Below are positions 49,275 to 59,044 of a stretch of DNA of 64,000 nucleotides, in pieces; positions within the stretch are counted from its first letter, which is position 1; every line of letters begins with the position of its first letter. This DNA comes from Caldimonas caldifontis. Its GTDB lineage: Bacteria; Pseudomonadota; Gammaproteobacteria; Burkholderiales; Burkholderiaceae_C. The notes under the pieces were generated by a model that worked only from the letters and a program-made list of their open reading frames with translations, was not told where the DNA came from and searched no databases. The stretch spans positions 1 to 64,000 of the forward strand of contig NZ_PSNX01000010.1 of the NCBI RefSeq assembly GCF_002930615.1, in the 5' to 3' direction. The position numbers were made by a program, and so were the translations under genes.

Positions 49275-52200
49275 GGATCAGTGGCCCAGGGCCCCAGGCG
49301 GCCTACCGGATCGACGGGCGGCTGGTCGGGCGCGACGAGTTCTATGCGCAGGCCTGTGATCCTCGTCGCAGCGTGGTGGTGGAGGCTTGCGCCGGCGCTG
49401 GCAAGACCTGGATGCTGGTGTCGCGCATCCTGAGGGCTCTGCTGGACGGGGTCCCGGCACGCGAGATCCTGGCCATCACCTTCACGAAGAAGGCGGCTGC
49501 CGAGATGCGTGGGCGTCTGATGGAATGGCTGGGCGATCTGGCGCTGGCCGATGAGGGGGCAAGGGTGCAGGCCCTGGTGGACCGGGGCCTGAGCCCCGAG
49601 GACGCGCGGGCGCGGGCGGGGGACCTGGCGGGTCTGTATGAACGCCTGCTGGCATCGGGCGAGCAGGTGGAGGTGCGGACCTTCCATGCGTGGTTTGCCC
49701 AGCTCATGCGGGCGGCCCCGCTGCAATGGCTGGAACGACTGGGGCTGGCCCCCGAAGCACAGTTGCTCGAAGACACGTCCGAACTGCAGGGGCCTGCCTG
49801 GCGCGAGTGGCTCGACAGGGTGCATGCCGATCCTGCATTGCGAGAGGACCTCGCAGCCCTGATGCGTGAGCACTCGGGCAGTCGGGTGCGCGAGTGGTTG
49901 CTGGGGCTGATCGACAAGCGTGTCGAGTTCGCCCTTGCCGATGCGGCAGGCAGCCTCGCCGCCAGCGTGCCGTCCGCCGCGCAATGGCGTCCCGCCTTCG
50001 CCGGCCTGGATCATCCGGCGCAGCGACTGCGGCACCCGGCCGTGACCGACACCCTGCGTGCCGTGGCGCGGTCGCTGGGGGCGCAGGACAAGGGCACCGC
50101 GCGCAAGGCCGCGCAAGCCCTCGAGGAAGCACTGTCGCTTGAGGACGATGCTGCCGCCCTGGCGGCCGCCCGTTCGGCCCTGCTCACCACCAATGGCAGT
50201 GTGCGCAAGCACCTCGAGGCCCCTGGCCTGGAGGAAGCCGCAGCCTGGCTGGACGAGATTCAGCAGGGCATGGCCCAGGAGACGGCGCACAGGGAGCATC
50301 AGCGTCTGACGCGGCTGGGCAGGGTGTTGCTGGAGGTCTACGAAGCCATCAAGCGCCGTCGCGGGCTGGCCGACATGGCTGATCTGGAGCGCTGCGCACT
50401 GGCACTGCTCGGCAACGACAGCCTGGCCGCCTGGATGCAGGAGCGGCTGGACGCGCGCGTGAGCCAGGTGCTGATCGATGAGTTCCAGGACACCAATCCG
50501 CTGCAGTGGCAGGCCTTGTCGCACTGGTTGTCGTCCTATGCCGGCGCCAGTGGCGGTGCGAGCGGACAGCGTCCACCCGGCGTGTTCATCGTGGGCGATC
50601 CCAAGCAGAGCATCTATCGCTTCCGCCGGGCCGAACCCCGAGTGTTCGAAGCTGCCAAGGACCTGGTGGTGCGAGGCCTGGGAGGCTCGGTCCTGGCATG
50701 CGACCACACCCGGCGCAATGCCGCCGGGGTGATCGACGCGGTGAATGCGGTCTTCCTGGCAGCACAGGCCGAAGCGGCCTATTCGGGTTTTCGGGCCCAT
50801 ACCACCGAACGCCACGATGATGTCGTGCGAGGCGGAATATGGGCCCTGCCGCGCGTCGAACGGCCTGAACGCGGGGCCCGGGAAGCTGGTGAGCCCGGCT
50901 GGCGCGACAGCCTGTCGCAGCCTCGCCACGAGGCGCAGGAGCCGTGGCGTGCCCAGGAGGCGCGCCTGGTGGCCGATGCGATCGTCCAACTGGTGCGTGG
51001 GGACGGCGTGGCGCCGGCGGACATCCAGGTGCTGGCGCGGCGGCGAGCGCCGCTGGCGGGGGTGGCCCAGGCGCTGCGGGAAAGGCACATCCCCTGCGCC
51101 AGTCCGGAAGACCATGCCCTGCTGGATGCGCTCGAGGTGCGCGACCTCGTGGCCCTGCTCGATGCGCTGGTCTCGCCGGGGCATGCCCTTTCATTGGCCC
51201 AGGCCTTGCGCTCGCCGATCTTCGATGCGACCGACGAAGACCTCGTGGGGTTGGCCCAGCGGGCGCGGGAACTGGGCAGCTGGTGGGCCGCCCTCACTCA
51301 TGAGGGCCCAGGAGGGTGGCCGAGCGAGCCGCTGCGTCGGGCAGCGCGTCTGTTGCCGGCCTGGGCCGAGGCGGCTCGCCATCTCCCCCCGCATGATCTG
51401 CTCGATCGCATCTACGCCGACGGAGACGTGCTGGCGCGGTACGCACGCCGTGTGCCACCCGAGCTGCGTGAATCGGTGCGTCTGCACCTGGAGGCGCTGC
51501 TGGCGTGGTCGCTGGAGCTGGACGGTGGGCGCTATGCCTCCCCCCACCAGTTCGTGCATGCGCTGCGGCGGCGGTCCCCTCGCGTGTCTCTGGGCAGCGT
51601 GCCGGACGCAGTGCAACTGCTGACGGTCCACGCCGCCAAAGGGCTGGAGGCGCGTGTGGTCTTCGTGATCGACACTGACCCGGATCGGCGCAGCAGCGCC
51701 GACCGCCATGACAGTGCCACCGTGCTGGTGGACTGGGTCGCCGACGAGGCACATCCGCGCTGCTTTGCTTTCGTGGCGTCAGAGCGGAACGTGGCACCCA
51801 GCCTGGAGGCAGCGATGGCCATCGAACGTGCCGAACGGGCGCGCGAGGCGATGAACGGCCTGTACGTTGCGATGACGCGCGCCCGCGAACGCCTGATCGT
51901 GAGTGCGAGCGCGCCGCACAACGGCCAGAACGGGCCGAGCTGGTGGTCCCGCCTTTCGGCGGTGAGTGAAGCCTGGGTGCAGCGCCAGGAGGCGTCCCCG
52001 GCTGCACAGGCCGCGCCCGGTGCGGTCGAGGTCTGGCGCCTGCCGAGCCTTCAGCGGCCCGCCGTTTCGCCTGGTCCTGTCCTTGCCCCCGAACGTGGGG
52101 CGGGGGCTCGTCTGGGGGAGGTGGTGCATCGCTGCCTCGAATGGCTGGCGGGCCCGGAAGGGCCGGCCTTCGAGCGCATCGACGAGCTGGCACGCGCGGC

Positions 52201-52576
52201 GGCTGAAGCGCACAGCGCAGACGACGCGATGGCACGGGCGGCCGCCCAGATCGTGCGACGCATGGCGAGCGATCCGACGATCGGCGCCTTGCTGGGGGCC
52301 GAACCCGTGGCCTGGGCTGGTAACGAGGTGCCGGTCGTCACCGACGGCCGGCCGGGGCGCATCGACCGGCTGGTGCTGCAGCACACCGCCGATGGCGAGC
52401 AGTGGTGGGTGCTCGACTACAAGATCGAGACCCATCCCGACACCGACCCCGCCCTGGTGGCCCAGCTGGAACGCTATCGCCACGCCATCCGCCGCGCCGA
52501 TCCGCAGCGTCTGGTGAGGGCCGCCTTCATCACCGGGGACGGACGACTGATCGAAGTGATCGACAGCGCGAAATAA
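49271..52576 (+). CDS. addA: AddA-type UvrD-family helicase-nuclease
   Basis: This 1101-residue subunit has superfamily 1 helicase motifs: Walker A EACAGAGKTWML (about residue 40), motif Ia ITFTKKAAAEMR, motif II VLIDEFQDTNPLQW, motif III VGDPKQSIYRFRRA, motif V TVHAAKGLEARVV and motif VI LYVAMTRARERL. The C-terminal PD-(D/E)XK nuclease reads GRIDRLVLQ and WVLDYKIE. Coupled to addB by a four-base overlap. Together they should process DNA ends for RecA loading. Confidence 0.9.
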   Translation: MRISGPGPQAAYRIDGRLVGRDEFYAQACDPRRSVVVEACAGAGKTWMLVSRILRALLDGVPAREILAITFTKKAAAEMRGRLMEWLGDLALADEGARVQALVDRGLSPEDARARAGDLAGLYERLLASGEQVEVRTFHAWFAQLMRAAPLQWLERLGLAPEAQLLEDTSELQGPAWREWLDRVHADPALREDLAALMREHSGSRVREWLLGLIDKRVEFALADAAGSLAASVPSAAQWRPAFAGLDHPAQRLRHPAVTDTLRAVARSLGAQDKGTARKAAQALEEALSLEDDAAALAAARSALLTTNGSVRKHLEAPGLEEAAAWLDEIQQGMAQETAHREHQRLTRLGRVLLEVYEAIKRRRGLADMADLERCALALLGNDSLAAWMQERLDARVSQVLIDEFQDTNPLQWQALSHWLSSYAGASGGASGQRPPGVFIVGDPKQSIYRFRRAEPRVFEAAKDLVVRGLGGSVLACDHTRRNAAGVIDAVNAVFLAAQAEAAYSGFRAHTTERHDDVVRGGIWALPRVERPERGAREAGEPGWRDSLSQPRHEAQEPWRAQEARLVADAIVQLVRGDGVAPADIQVLARRRAPLAGVAQALRERHIPCASPEDHALLDALEVRDLVALLDALVSPGHALSLAQALRSPIFDATDEDLVGLAQRARELGSWWAALTHEGPGGWPSEPLRRAARLLPAWAEAARHLPPHDLLDRIYADGDVLARYARRVPPELRESVRLHLEALLAWSLELDGGRYASPHQFVHALRRRSPRVSLGSVPDAVQLLTVHAAKGLEARVVFVIDTDPDRRSSADRHDSATVLVDWVADEAHPRCFAFVASERNVAPSLEAAMAIERAERAREAMNGLYVAMTRARERLIVSASAPHNGQNGPSWWSRLSAVSEAWVQRQEASPAAQAAPGAVEVWRLPSLQRPAVSPGPVLAPERGAGARLGEVVHRCLEWLAGPEGPAFERIDELARAAAEAHSADDAMARAAAQIVRRMASDPTIGALLGAEPVAWAGNEVPVVTDGRPGRIDRLVLQHTADGEQWWVLDYKIETHPDTDPALVAQLERYRHAIRRADPQRLVRAAFITGDGRLIEVIDSAK

Positions 52577-52660
52577 GCCCGCTTCGACAGGCCCTGTTCG
52601 GCGGTTTCGAAGCTTGTCTTGGGTGTCCAATGGCGGAACATCCGTTTCCCGCGTGCCGGC

Positions 52661-55060
52661 ATGCCGTCTCCTGCTCCCCTCCGTCCGCCGGCCCGTACCC
52701 TGGGCCGCTACGAACTGCGTCAACTGCTGGGTCAAGGGGGGCAAAGCGCCGTCTGGCGAGCCTTCGATCCGCGGCTGGACCGGGAGGTTGCGCTCAAGCT
52801 TCACCGTGCGCAGGCGTCCGATGGCGAGGCACTCACACAGTGGCTGCACGAGGCACGTGCCGTTGCCAGGCTGAGCCATCCGAACATCGTGCCGCTTTTC
52901 GAGGCGGATGTGCATGACCAGCACCCCTACCTCGTCTTCGAACTGGTGGAAGGTCCCACGCTCTCGCAACGCCTGCGCGAGCAGGGGGCTCTGGCCCCGG
53001 CCGAGGCGGTACGTGTGCTGCTGGGCGTGCTCGACGGGGTCGTCCACGCCCACCAGTCAGGCGTCATCCATCGGGACCTCAAGCCCTCCAACATCCTCAT
53101 CGATGCGGCAGGACGCGCGCGCGTGATGGACTTCGGCATTGCGGTCAACCAGCGACACGGCATGGCCGACGCGGCCCTGGTCGGGACACCTGGCTACATG
53201 GCGCCAGAACTCACCCAGGGTCGCCCGGCCACCGTGCAGGCCGATGTCTTTGCCGCGGGGCTGGTGCTGTACGAAATGCTCGCAGGTCGGCCTGCGGTGC
53301 GCGAGAGCGACCCCTACAAGGCCTTGCACCGTCTGGCCCACGAGGATGTGAGCCTGCCGGCCGAGCTGCCCCACCCGGTGGATGATGGCCTGCGTGCCGT
53401 GGTGCACCGCGCGACCGCGCGCGACACGGCAGTGCGGTATGCAAACGCCGCCGAGATGGCCAAGGCCCTGCAGGCCTGGCTCGCGCCGCAGGCCGAGGGC
53501 AGCGAGGCCAGCCGCAACAGCACGCTCGAGTTCCTGTTGCGCCGCATGCGCCACAAGACCGACTTCCCGGCGCTCACCGACGCGGTCGGGCGCATCCAGC
53601 GCATCGCAGCCTCCGAGCACGAGAGCCTGAACAGCCTGGCCAATGAAATCCTGAAGGACGTGGCGCTCACCAACAAGCTCCTGCGCATCGTCAACTCGGC
53701 GCACTTCCGAACGGCGGGTGGCGGCACGATCAGCACCGTCTCGCGCGCGGCTGCGCTGGTGGGCTTCGCGGGAATCCGCAATCTGGCACTGTCCCTGGTG
53801 GTGCTGGAGCACATGCAGGACAAGGCCCAGGCCGGCAGCCTGCGGGAGGAGTTCCTGCGCTCACTGATGGCCGGCAACGTGGCCCGTGAGCTGGCCGCTG
53901 GCGCACGGGATGCCGAAGAGGCGTTCATTTCGGCGTTGTTCCAGAACCTGGGCCGCACGCTGGCCCAGTTCTACTTTCCCGAGGAGGCCGCTCAGGTGCG
54001 TCAGCTCATGCAGCCCGATGGCTCCGATGCCTTGACGGAGGAACAGGCTGCCGTCAGGATCCTGGGCATCCGCTACGAGGAGCTGGGCGTGGGGGTGGCC
54101 AGGCATTGGGGGCTGCCCGAGGCCCTTCAGCGCAGCATGCGCAAGCTGCCGACCGAAGGGCCCCTGAAGAAGCCGGAGGGCCCCCTGGACCGCGTGCGCA
54201 TGGTGGCCTGCGCCGCCAACGAGCTGGCCGATGCCGTGCTGCACCACCCCCGCGCCCGGCACGAGGAGGCGCTCAAGGCGGTGGCCGCGCGCTATGCTGC
54301 GCCGCTGGGCCTGGCCGACAAGGATTTCCTCGGGGCCGTGCAGCGCTCGCGTGAACGGATGGCCGAGCTCGTGCCGGCGATGGACATCCAGGTGACACCC
54401 GGCAGCCGCAGCGAGCGGCTGATGAAGACGCAGGCCGCCACCCAGGCGGCACCCTCCGACGCCCTGAGCGCTCACGACCTGGACACCGTGGTGCTGGCCC
54501 GCGAGGGTGGGGCCACGACAACGGCGACGGCGCCGCCCGAGCAGGCTGCGCAGGGGCTGGCCGCCGGCATCCAGGACATCAGCAATGCTCTGGTGGAGGG
54601 CTTCAAGCTCAATGAAGTGCTGCGCATGGTTCTGGAGTCGATGTACCGCTCGCTGGGATTCCAACGCGTACTGTTCTGCCTGCGCGATCCTCGCAGCGGC
54701 GCGATGACGGGCCGCTTCGGTCTGGGCGCCGATGCGCAGCAGGTGGCCGGGCTGTTCCGCATCGACCTCGCACCCTCGGCGACTGATCTGTTTGCGCTGG
54801 TCTGCAAGAAGGGCGCCGACACGCTGATCTCGGATGCGACCGTGCCCAACATCGCCGAGCGGCTGCCCGGGTGGTACCGGCGTGAGGTGGGCGCCCCGAC
54901 CTTTCTGCTGCTGCCCATGAGCCTGCGCAATGCTCCCCTGGGGCTCATCTATGCGGACCGGGCGGCAGCAGGCGAGATTGCCATCGGCGAGCGGGAACTG
55001 TCGCTGCTGCGCACCCTGCGCAATCAGGCCGTGATGGCATTCAAGCAGGCCACCCCCTGA
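52661..55060 (+). CDS. Ser/Thr protein kinase fused to HDOD and GAF domains
   Basis: This 799-residue cytoplasmic signalling protein has an N-terminal Hanks-type kinase (about 15-275) with every catalytic element: glycine loop GQGGQSAV (24-31), K46 (VALK), E64, HRDLKPSN (H137, D139, N144), DFG (157-159) and APE (181-183). An HDOD domain follows (about 285-500), marked by LLRIVNSAHF, then GGGTISTVSRA and GFAGIRNLALS. A GAF domain lies at about 600-799. ATG 52661 is chosen as start, without a clear ribosome site. The next gene is a paralogue with a dead kinase. The substrate and ligand are unknown; it follows addA by 84 bases. Confidence 0.85.
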   Translation: MPSPAPLRPPARTLGRYELRQLLGQGGQSAVWRAFDPRLDREVALKLHRAQASDGEALTQWLHEARAVARLSHPNIVPLFEADVHDQHPYLVFELVEGPTLSQRLREQGALAPAEAVRVLLGVLDGVVHAHQSGVIHRDLKPSNILIDAAGRARVMDFGIAVNQRHGMADAALVGTPGYMAPELTQGRPATVQADVFAAGLVLYEMLAGRPAVRESDPYKALHRLAHEDVSLPAELPHPVDDGLRAVVHRATARDTAVRYANAAEMAKALQAWLAPQAEGSEASRNSTLEFLLRRMRHKTDFPALTDAVGRIQRIAASEHESLNSLANEILKDVALTNKLLRIVNSAHFRTAGGGTISTVSRAAALVGFAGIRNLALSLVVLEHMQDKAQAGSLREEFLRSLMAGNVARELAAGARDAEEAFISALFQNLGRTLAQFYFPEEAAQVRQLMQPDGSDALTEEQAAVRILGIRYEELGVGVARHWGLPEALQRSMRKLPTEGPLKKPEGPLDRVRMVACAANELADAVLHHPRARHEEALKAVAARYAAPLGLADKDFLGAVQRSRERMAELVPAMDIQVTPGSRSERLMKTQAATQAAPSDALSAHDLDTVVLAREGGATTTATAPPEQAAQGLAAGIQDISNALVEGFKLNEVLRMVLESMYRSLGFQRVLFCLRDPRSGAMTGRFGLGADAQQVAGLFRIDLAPSATDLFALVCKKGADTLISDATVPNIAERLPGWYRREVGAPTFLLLPMSLRNAPLGLIYADRAAAGEIAIGERELSLLRTLRNQAVMAFKQATP

Positions 55061-55234
55061 GCTTGGCGCTTGTCCGGCAAGGCCGTTCGAGGAGAAGGCG
55101 GGCAAACACCTGTCAGTTCGCTGTGGCCATCCACCGTTGCGCGTGATGAAATCGAGGGGCCCATCCCAAGACGGCAGGCCGTGGTAGCCACGCCCTGTCC
55201 GTGAACTTTCGCACATCTTGTCCCGCCTGCCATC

Positions 55235-57523
55235 GTGAGTTCCGCTGAAGACGCCACCAGCACCGCGACGCTCGGGCGCTATCGGTTGATGCGCCTGATG
55301 ACGAGCGACCTTGACACGGCCTGGTGGCAGGCCCGCGAGGTCAGCAGTGAGCGCGAATGGCTGCTGCAGGTCTGGCAGCAGCCACCGATCCCGGCCCTCA
55401 CGCCGGTGACCTGGCGCGAGGCCACCCAGGCCTTGCGGGCGCTGCACCACCCCAACATCCTTCAGGCCGTGGAGGCCGTGATCGAAGACGGTCGCGCCGT
55501 CCTGGTGTGCGCGCCGCTCTCGGGTGTGGTTCTGTCCCAATGGCTGGCCGATCACGAATCCATGCCGGTGCGGCAAGCCGTGCTCGTGGCCATTGGCATG
55601 CTCGACGCCTTGGCCCACCTCCACGAAAGCGGTCTCGTCCACGGCCACATCCGACCCGATGCCCTGTGGCTCGACATCACCGGCCGGTCCCTGCTGGGCG
55701 GCTTCGAACCTGCAGGCCGAACAGTGGATCTGCAGCGACTGGCCACGGCGAGGGGGGTGTATGTGGCCCCCGAGGTGGCGGCCGGTCTGCGGGCGGATGC
55801 GCGCAGCGACGTGCACGGGGTGGGACTGGTGCTCTATGAGCTGATCACCGGTCGCCCGGCCGTGTCGGACCCCCAGCCGCGGCGCGCCCTGGAACGACTG
55901 CAGACCGAGGAAATCCAGGTGCCTGCGCCGCTGCTGCGCGGCCCGGGTGAGGAGGGCCTGCGCAGCCTGCTGCTGCGAACCTTGTCGCGCGATCCGCTGC
56001 AGCGGCCAGCCAGTGCTCAGGCGCTGCGGCAGGCCCTGCAGGACTGGCTGACGCCCGCGCTGCTCGACGGCAGCGGCGACACGCTGGCACAACGCACGCT
56101 CAACACCCTGCTGGCGAGGCTGGCGTCGCATGGCGATCTGCCGGTGCAGGCCGAGGCCGTAAGACGCGTGCGCCGGCTGGCGGCGGCTGACCGTGTCAAT
56201 CTCGACGAGATCGCACGCGCGGTGCTCGACGACGTGGCCCTGACACACAAGCTGCTGCGCATGACCAATGCCGCCTATTTCAGCTCGGTGGGAGGCGGGA
56301 GCATCACCACCGTCTCGCGCAGCATTGCACTGCTGGGTTTCGAGGCCATCCGGGACCTGGCCGGGACCTTGCCGCAACTCGAAGACCTGCGCGACAGCAC
56401 CCAGCGCGAGGCGCTGGCCGACGAGTATGCGCGTTGCCGCGTGGCCGGCCGAACGGCCGCCCGCCTGTGCCCCACCCAGGCAGAGGAGGAGGAGAGCTAC
56501 ATCGCGGCACTGATGCAGAACCTCGGCCGCGTGCTGGTGCAGCATCACCTCCCTGATGAAGCCGCGCAGGTGCGTCAGCTCGCCCGCAGCAAGGGGCAGA
56601 GCGAGGATCAGGCCGCGCGCGCGATGCTGGGGCTTTCCTTCGAGGACCTGGGAGTGGCCGTTGGCCGCACGTGGGGCCTGCCCGATGAACTGCTGCGCGT
56701 GATGCGTCCGCCGGCGGCGGGCACCCCGGTCCGGGCACCCGAACGTCGCGGGGATTGGTTCCGCCTGCTGGGGGGAGTGGGCAACGTCGTGGCTGCCACG
56801 CGCACCCGCGATGCAGGTCGCGACCTGGCGCCACAGCAGGCACAGGCCATCGAGCATTACGCGGCTGCGCTGGGCCTGCAGGCCCAGCAGGTCTGGGAGG
56901 CTGCCGGGGCCACACCGCCACCCGCTGCAGCAGGACGGGGCTCGGACGGTGTGGCGCCCCCGGGCTCCAAGCCGGGTCCTATCCCTGCGGCGGCGCCGTC
57001 CCCGGTTCACCCTCTGTCCCAAGCCATTCTTGATCTGCGGACGGCCTTGATCCGGCAGGAAGGCCGAGAGGCCTGCCTCGACATCGCCGGCGAAGCGGTG
57101 TTGAACCATCTGGGTTGCCGCCATGTCGCGCTGTTGGTTCTTGAGCCTGCCAGTGGCCTCTTCCTCGCCCGTCAGGTGTGGGGCGACGACGGGCAGACGC
57201 TGCGTGCGCACTTCCGCTTTCCGGGCAACGACCCGGCCGACGCTTTCAGCGCCCTGTGCGCCAAGGGCGCGGATGCACTGATCCGTGATGCGACCGTGCC
57301 GGGTCTGGCAGCCAAGCTGCCGGCGTGGTTCCGCACCCACGTGGCAGCCCCGGCCTTCATGCTCCTGCCCATCAGCGACGGGCAGCGCACGGCGGCCGCA
57401 CTCTATGCCGACCATGCGCAACCCGACGGCTTCCGGCTCTCCGACCGTGACCTGTCGCTGCTGCGCAGCCTGCGCGATGAACTGCGCAAACTCTTCACCA
57501 CGCCCGAGCGCCGCAAGGCTTGA
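55235..57523 (+). CDS. Pseudokinase fused to HDOD and GAF domains
   Basis: This 762-residue paralogue of the preceding protein has the same order of domains. Its kinase domain has lost the catalytic residues: the glycine loop reads LMTSDLDTAW, the VALK lysine is Q45 (LLQVW), HRD is H136-G-H138, the catalytic-loop Asn is A143, and DFG is G156-F-E158. The APE segment (VAPE, 177-180) and the helical lobe remain. HDOD (LLRMTNAAYF then GGGSITTVSRSIALLGFEAIRDLA) and GAF follow. The start is GTG 55235. It probably binds, activates or scaffolds the active kinase, but that is inference. Confidence 0.82.
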   Translation: MSSAEDATSTATLGRYRLMRLMTSDLDTAWWQAREVSSEREWLLQVWQQPPIPALTPVTWREATQALRALHHPNILQAVEAVIEDGRAVLVCAPLSGVVLSQWLADHESMPVRQAVLVAIGMLDALAHLHESGLVHGHIRPDALWLDITGRSLLGGFEPAGRTVDLQRLATARGVYVAPEVAAGLRADARSDVHGVGLVLYELITGRPAVSDPQPRRALERLQTEEIQVPAPLLRGPGEEGLRSLLLRTLSRDPLQRPASAQALRQALQDWLTPALLDGSGDTLAQRTLNTLLARLASHGDLPVQAEAVRRVRRLAAADRVNLDEIARAVLDDVALTHKLLRMTNAAYFSSVGGGSITTVSRSIALLGFEAIRDLAGTLPQLEDLRDSTQREALADEYARCRVAGRTAARLCPTQAEEEESYIAALMQNLGRVLVQHHLPDEAAQVRQLARSKGQSEDQAARAMLGLSFEDLGVAVGRTWGLPDELLRVMRPPAAGTPVRAPERRGDWFRLLGGVGNVVAATRTRDAGRDLAPQQAQAIEHYAAALGLQAQQVWEAAGATPPPAAAGRGSDGVAPPGSKPGPIPAAAPSPVHPLSQAILDLRTALIRQEGREACLDIAGEAVLNHLGCRHVALLVLEPASGLFLARQVWGDDGQTLRAHFRFPGNDPADAFSALCAKGADALIRDATVPGLAAKLPAWFRTHVAAPAFMLLPISDGQRTAAALYADHAQPDGFRLSDRDLSLLRSLRDELRKLFTTPERRKA

Positions 57524-57567
57524 ACACTCCCGCGGGGGAGACCTGTCCCGTACACTCGCCCCCCGGA

Positions 57568-57658
57568 GCCCCGGTGGCGAAACTGGTAGACGCAGCGGAC
57601 TTAAAATCCGCCGCCGCCGAAACGCGGCGTGCCGGTTCGATTCCGGCCCGGGGCACCA
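57568..57658 (+). tRNA. tRNA-Leu (anticodon UAA)
   Basis: The gene is 91 bases including CCA. The acceptor GCCCCGG pairs with CCGGGGC, the anticodon loop CTTAAAA contains UAA, the long variable arm is closed by a GC stem, and the T arm reads GCCGGTTCGATTCCGGC. A TACACT box lies 12-17 bases upstream, but no -35 fits it. It stands between the pseudokinase gene and the UMF1 transporter. Confidence 0.97.
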
Positions 57659-57732
57659 CATCGGCATTCCACCGTCACGCTCCTGAGCCGGGGCTCTGGC
57701 ATCATGCCCGCCACAGAGCACAAGGAGACTCC

Positions 57733-59034
57733 ATGGTGGCCGTGTTCCCCCAGCAAGCCCTGAACGAGGGCGTGCGCAAGCGCGAGGTGTTCGGGTGGGC
57801 GATGTACGACTTCGCCAACTCGGGCTACACCACGGTCGTCCTCACGGCCGTCTTCAACGCCTACTTCGTGGGCGTGGTGGCCGACGGTGCCGAATGGGCC
57901 ACGCTGGCCTGGACGGCCTCGCTGTCGGCCTCCTGCCTGCTGGTGATGCTCACGATGCCCACGATCGGCGCCTATGCCGACCTGCGTGCGGCGAAGAAGC
58001 GGCTGCTGGCCTTCACCACGGCGGGTTGTGTGATCACCACGCTGGCCCTCGCACTGGTAAGCCGCGGTGACGTGGCGCTGGCGGTGGTGGCCATCATCCT
58101 GTCGAACAGCTTCTACGCCTATGGCGAATCCCTGATCGCCTCCTTCCTCCCTGAACTCGCCAAGCAGGATGCGCTGGGCCGCGTCTCGGGCTGGGGCTGG
58201 AGCTTCGGCTACTTCGGCGGCATGCTTTCGCTGGGCCTGAGCCTGGCCTATGTGCTGTGGGCGCAGGGACAGGGCCTGCCGGCCACGCATTTCGTGCCGG
58301 TGACGATGGTGATCACCGCGGTGGTCTATGGCGGCGCTGCGCTCGTCACCTTCGCGCTGCTGAAGGAGCGAGCGGTGCCACAACCGCAGGCCCTGCAGGA
58401 GGGCGGGCTGAAGGCCTCCATCCAGCGCCTCCTGGAGACCTGGCACCGTGCGCGTCAGTACCGCGACTTCACCTGGTTGCTGGCGTGCACCACCAGCTAC
58501 CAGGCCGGCATCGCCGTGGTGATCGCGCTCGCGGCGGTCTACGCCGAGCAGGTGCTGGGCTTTGCGCAGCAGCAGACCATGGCACTCGTCTTCCTTGTCA
58601 ACATCGCCTCGGCCGTGGGGGCCTTCGGCTTTGGCTACCTGCAGGACCGGATGGGCCACAAGGGCTCGCTGGCCCTCACACTGGTGGGCTGGATTGCGAT
58701 GGTGGTGCTCGCCTACCTGGCCACCTCGGCCCCGCTGTTCTGGGTGGCTGCCGTGATCGCCGGCCTGTGCATGGGCTCCAGCCAGTCGGCCGGGCGCGCG
58801 CTGGCCGGCCTCTTTGCACCCCCGAAGCACCTGGCCGAGTTCTTCGGCTTGTGGACCTTCGCGGTGCGGCTGGCCGCCATCGTCGGCCCCATCACCTATG
58901 GCCTCGTCACCTGGTGGACGGCGGGCAACCATCGTCTGGCCATCGTCTCGACCGGGTTGTTCTTCGTCATGGGGCTGTTGCTGCTCAAACCCGTGAACAT
59001 CGAACGCGGTCGCGCTGCGGCGCGCGGGGGCTGA
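57733..59034 (+). CDS. UMF1 family MFS transporter (Atg22-like)
   Basis: This 433-residue inner-membrane protein has about twelve helices and the UMF1/Atg22 signature FGWAMYDFANSGYTTVVLTAVF at the N-terminus (quoted part: YDFANSGYTTVV). AAGGAG lies five bases before the ATG at 57733. Atg22 in yeast exports amino acids from vacuoles; the bacterial members are uncharacterised, so the substrate is unknown. Confidence 0.88.
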   Translation: MVAVFPQQALNEGVRKREVFGWAMYDFANSGYTTVVLTAVFNAYFVGVVADGAEWATLAWTASLSASCLLVMLTMPTIGAYADLRAAKKRLLAFTTAGCVITTLALALVSRGDVALAVVAIILSNSFYAYGESLIASFLPELAKQDALGRVSGWGWSFGYFGGMLSLGLSLAYVLWAQGQGLPATHFVPVTMVITAVVYGGAALVTFALLKERAVPQPQALQEGGLKASIQRLLETWHRARQYRDFTWLLACTTSYQAGIAVVIALAAVYAEQVLGFAQQQTMALVFLVNIASAVGAFGFGYLQDRMGHKGSLALTLVGWIAMVVLAYLATSAPLFWVAAVIAGLCMGSSQSAGRALAGLFAPPKHLAEFFGLWTFAVRLAAIVGPITYGLVTWWTAGNHRLAIVSTGLFFVMGLLLLKPVNIERGRAAARGG

Positions 59035-59044
59035 CCGGCGTGGC

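Noticed and set aside
49079-51184. A 701-codon minus-strand frame opposite addA
   Set aside because: It lies wholly opposite coding sequence with helicase motifs and shows no domain of its own.
57520-57556. TTGAAC (57520) with TACACT (57551) as a promoter for tRNA-Leu(UAA)
   Set aside because: The spacer is 25 bases, too long for sigma-70, and no better -35 lies at 16-19 bases.
53861-57721. A 1286-codon open frame on the minus strand across both kinase-HDOD-GAF genes
   Set aside because: It is the antisense of two genes with clear conserved domains. Its translation is rich in His, Gln, Arg and Gly with no recognisable domain, as expected for a mirror frame in GC-rich coding DNA.
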